Source: Rhodospirillaceae bacterium
GTDB taxonomy: Bacteria > Pseudomonadota > Alphaproteobacteria > Rhodospirillales > UBA2165
NCBI GenBank assembly: GCA_018674495.1
Contig: JABHAA010000051.1
Coordinates: forward strand, 1 to 40,184
Direction: 5' to 3'
Length of the DNA: 40,184 nt
Shown: one piece after another, positions 38,590 to 40,184 of the stretch
How positions within the stretch are numbered: position 1 is the first letter of the stretch
Layout: the number at the start of each line of letters is the position of its first letter
Position numbers and translations under genes: made by a program
The notes under the pieces: generated by a model
Databases searched by the model: none
What the model saw: the letters and a program-made list of their open reading frames with translations, nothing else
What the model was told of the DNA's origin: nothing

Positions 38590-40055
38590 CAGAACCGGAA
38601 AATTATATGGGCCGCACCGGCTTTATTGAGCGCCACGGTTTGTGGGGGCCAGACGACGCCGAGCACGCAGCGGCGGCCCTCCGCATGATCGAGGAAAATG
38701 ATCTGGAAGTGGTGCGCCTGTCGTTCGCCGATCAGCATGGCCTGTTGCGCGGCAAGTCGGTCATCGCCGATGAGGTGCCGCAAACCTTCCGCAACGGCTG
38801 CACTAACACCACCACCCTGATCGCCAAGGACACCGCCCACAAGACTCAGTTCCCGGTATTCTCGCCGGGCGGCGGCTTTGGCATTCCGGAAATGAGCAAT
38901 GCCGGCGATCTGGTCATGGTGCCCCTGCCCGCCTCGTTCCGCGTCTTGCCCTGGGCGCCGAAAACCGGCTGGATGCTTTGTGACGTTTATTTCACCAACG
39001 GCGAGGAAATTCCGTTTTCGACGCGCCAGATATTCAAAAACGTGCTCGGCGACCTGGCGGATGAAGGCTTTGATTATCTGGCCGGGCTAGAAGTGGAATG
39101 CCATATCTACAAACTCGAAGATCCCAAGCTGGCGCCCGAAGACGCCGGCCAACCCGCCGAGCCGCCGGAGGTCAGCCTTTTGGCGCACGGCTTTCATTAC
39201 CTGACCGAACAGCGCATGGACGAATATGATCCGATCCTGGAAATCGTGCGCGGTCATTTGCTCAAACTGGGCCTGCCTTTACGCACCTTCGAAGTGGAAT
39301 TCGGCCCCAGCCAGATCGAAATGACCTTCAAACCGGCACTCGGGCTGGAAGCGGCCGACAACATGATGCTCTTCCGCAGCGCGGTGAAACAGATCTGCAA
39401 GCGCAATGGCTATCATGCCACCTTCATGTGCCGGCCAGGATTGAAGAACGCCTTTTCGTCGGGTTGGCACCTGCACCAATCATTGATCGACAAAAAGACT
39501 GGCGCCAACGCCTTTATGCCGGCAAGCGATGATCAATTGTTATCGGAGGTTGGCATGCAATACGTCGCCGGCATCCTCGCCCACAGTGCCGCGGCCTGCG
39601 TATTCACGACGCCAACCATCAACGGCTACAAGCGTTATGCGCCCAATTCTCTGGCCCCCGACCGCGCTGTCTGGGGGCGCGACAACAAGGGTGCCATGTT
39701 GCGCGTTATCGGCGCCGGCGCCGATGATCCGGCCACCCACCTGGAAAACCGGGTCGGCGAACCGGCGGCCAATCCTTACCTCTATATGGCTTCGCAAGTT
39801 CTATCGGGGCTCGACGGCATGCACGCCAAAATGACGCCGCCAGCGCCGAGCGACGATCCCTACCACGCCGACGCCGCGCCCCTACCCGCCAATCTGATGG
39901 AAGCCTTGGCGGCGCTTGCAAAAAACCAGATGTTCCGGGACCGTCTGGGCGATACCTTCGTCGATTACATTTTGGCGTTGAAAGGCGCTGAGGTGGACCG
40001 TTTCTTCTCGGCGGTTACCGATTGGGAGCACAAGGAATATTTTGAAATGTATTGA
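38586..40055 (+). CDS. Glutamine synthetase-family amine ligase (GlnA-like)
   Basis: The protein has 489 residues. The GS beta-grasp domain includes VVRLSFADQHGLLRGKSV near residues 39-56. The catalytic domain contains LEVECHIYKLE, FEVEFGPSQIEMTF, NAFSSGWHLHQSL and NGYKRYAPNSLAPDRAVWG. These are GS ATP-, glutamate- and ammonia-site segments, but the N-terminal extension and overall form resemble the gamma-glutamyl-amine ligases (PuuA, AtdA1/TdnQ types) more than housekeeping GlnA; this is my judgement. It is coupled to the Rieske gene by ATGA. It could ligate glutamate to an amine that the Rieske oxygenase then attacks. Six nt separate its stop from the tRNA-Pro gene on the other strand. Confidence 0.82.
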   Translation: MTEPENYMGRTGFIERHGLWGPDDAEHAAAALRMIEENDLEVVRLSFADQHGLLRGKSVIADEVPQTFRNGCTNTTTLIAKDTAHKTQFPVFSPGGGFGIPEMSNAGDLVMVPLPASFRVLPWAPKTGWMLCDVYFTNGEEIPFSTRQIFKNVLGDLADEGFDYLAGLEVECHIYKLEDPKLAPEDAGQPAEPPEVSLLAHGFHYLTEQRMDEYDPILEIVRGHLLKLGLPLRTFEVEFGPSQIEMTFKPALGLEAADNMMLFRSAVKQICKRNGYHATFMCRPGLKNAFSSGWHLHQSLIDKKTGANAFMPASDDQLLSEVGMQYVAGILAHSAAACVFTTPTINGYKRYAPNSLAPDRAVWGRDNKGAMLRVIGAGADDPATHLENRVGEPAANPYLYMASQVLSGLDGMHAKMTPPAPSDDPYHADAAPLPANLMEALAALAKNQMFRDRLGDTFVDYILALKGAEVDRFFSAVTDWEHKEYFEMY

Positions 40056-40060
40056 AAAAA

Positions 40061-40137
<77 letters not shown>

Positions 40138-40184
40138 ACATTAATGTTTTCAATGGCTTATGGAAATATCCAACTAAGCAATCC

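Overview
The window is about 40 kb of compact, fairly GC-rich bacterial DNA, best explained as an alphaproteobacterium (Rhodospirillales-like, possibly marine or metagenomic). The evidence is an imuA-imuB-dnaE2 SOS mutasome behind a GAAC-N7-GAAC LexA box, which is the alphaproteobacterial SOS operator form. Further support comes from an NDUFS4-type complex I subunit, a stand-alone hisI, and a Zur/ZnuABC locus with RTTATA-N-TATWAY palindromes. Genes are tightly packed: several neighbours overlap by ATGA, and convergent genes overlap by 4-17 nt. No rRNA, CRISPR array, integrase or complete prophage is visible.

Layout. 1-3014: a truncated MFS exporter, a small unknown gene, and a TPR-GT61 glycosyltransferase. 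3070-9598: the SOS mutasome imuA-imuB-dnaE2, split by a REP-RAYT unit (IS200-like HUH transposase gene bracketed by REP palindromes). 9743-12625: a membrane-anchored unknown, then a reverse-strand run containing an operon of CDGSH Fe-S protein, ferredoxin-reductase fusion and truncated haemoglobin (a possible split NO- or O2-handling system), preceded by two small genes. 12935-14323: a DUF3179 gene broken by a single in-frame amber codon. 14349-16225: alpha and beta subunits of a Rieske ring-hydroxylating dioxygenase. 16226-17015: a gene-poor stretch and an orphan phage-terminase-small-subunit-like gene. 17195-20504: an MFS_3 exporter and two tandem aldo/keto reductases, the first lacking the catalytic Tyr. 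20501-22058: a class III nucleotide cyclase and a rhodanese. 22186-27576: a sulfur-amino-acid block (cupin, Nudix ADP-ribose pyrophosphatase, cysteine synthase, 3-mercaptopyruvate sulfurtransferase, two tandem cystathionine beta-lyase-like enzymes). 27560-31501: zur-znuC-znuB diverging from znuA plus a NicO-like membrane protein. 31554-34524: hisI and modABC. 34530-36491: an orphan multi-PAS histidine kinase. 36715-40137: tRNA-Arg, the NDUFS4-like gene, a translationally coupled Rieske oxygenase and glutamine-synthetase-family pair, and tRNA-Pro.

How genes work together. The SOS block encodes damage-induced mutagenic repair. The zinc block is a self-regulated high-affinity importer with two Zur operators between the divergent transcripts. 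The modABC block imports molybdate. The sulfur block links cysteine synthesis, sulfane transfer and cystathionine/cysteine cleavage. The Rieske-GS pair resembles the logic of aniline-type catabolism, in which an amine is gamma-glutamylated before oxygenation; the substrate here is unknown. The main surprises are the REP-RAYT unit inside the mutasome, the amber codon in DUF3179, the Tyr-less aldo/keto reductase, the CDGSH-reductase-globin operon, the Rieske-GS pair, and the NicO-like protein that has lost a signature His.
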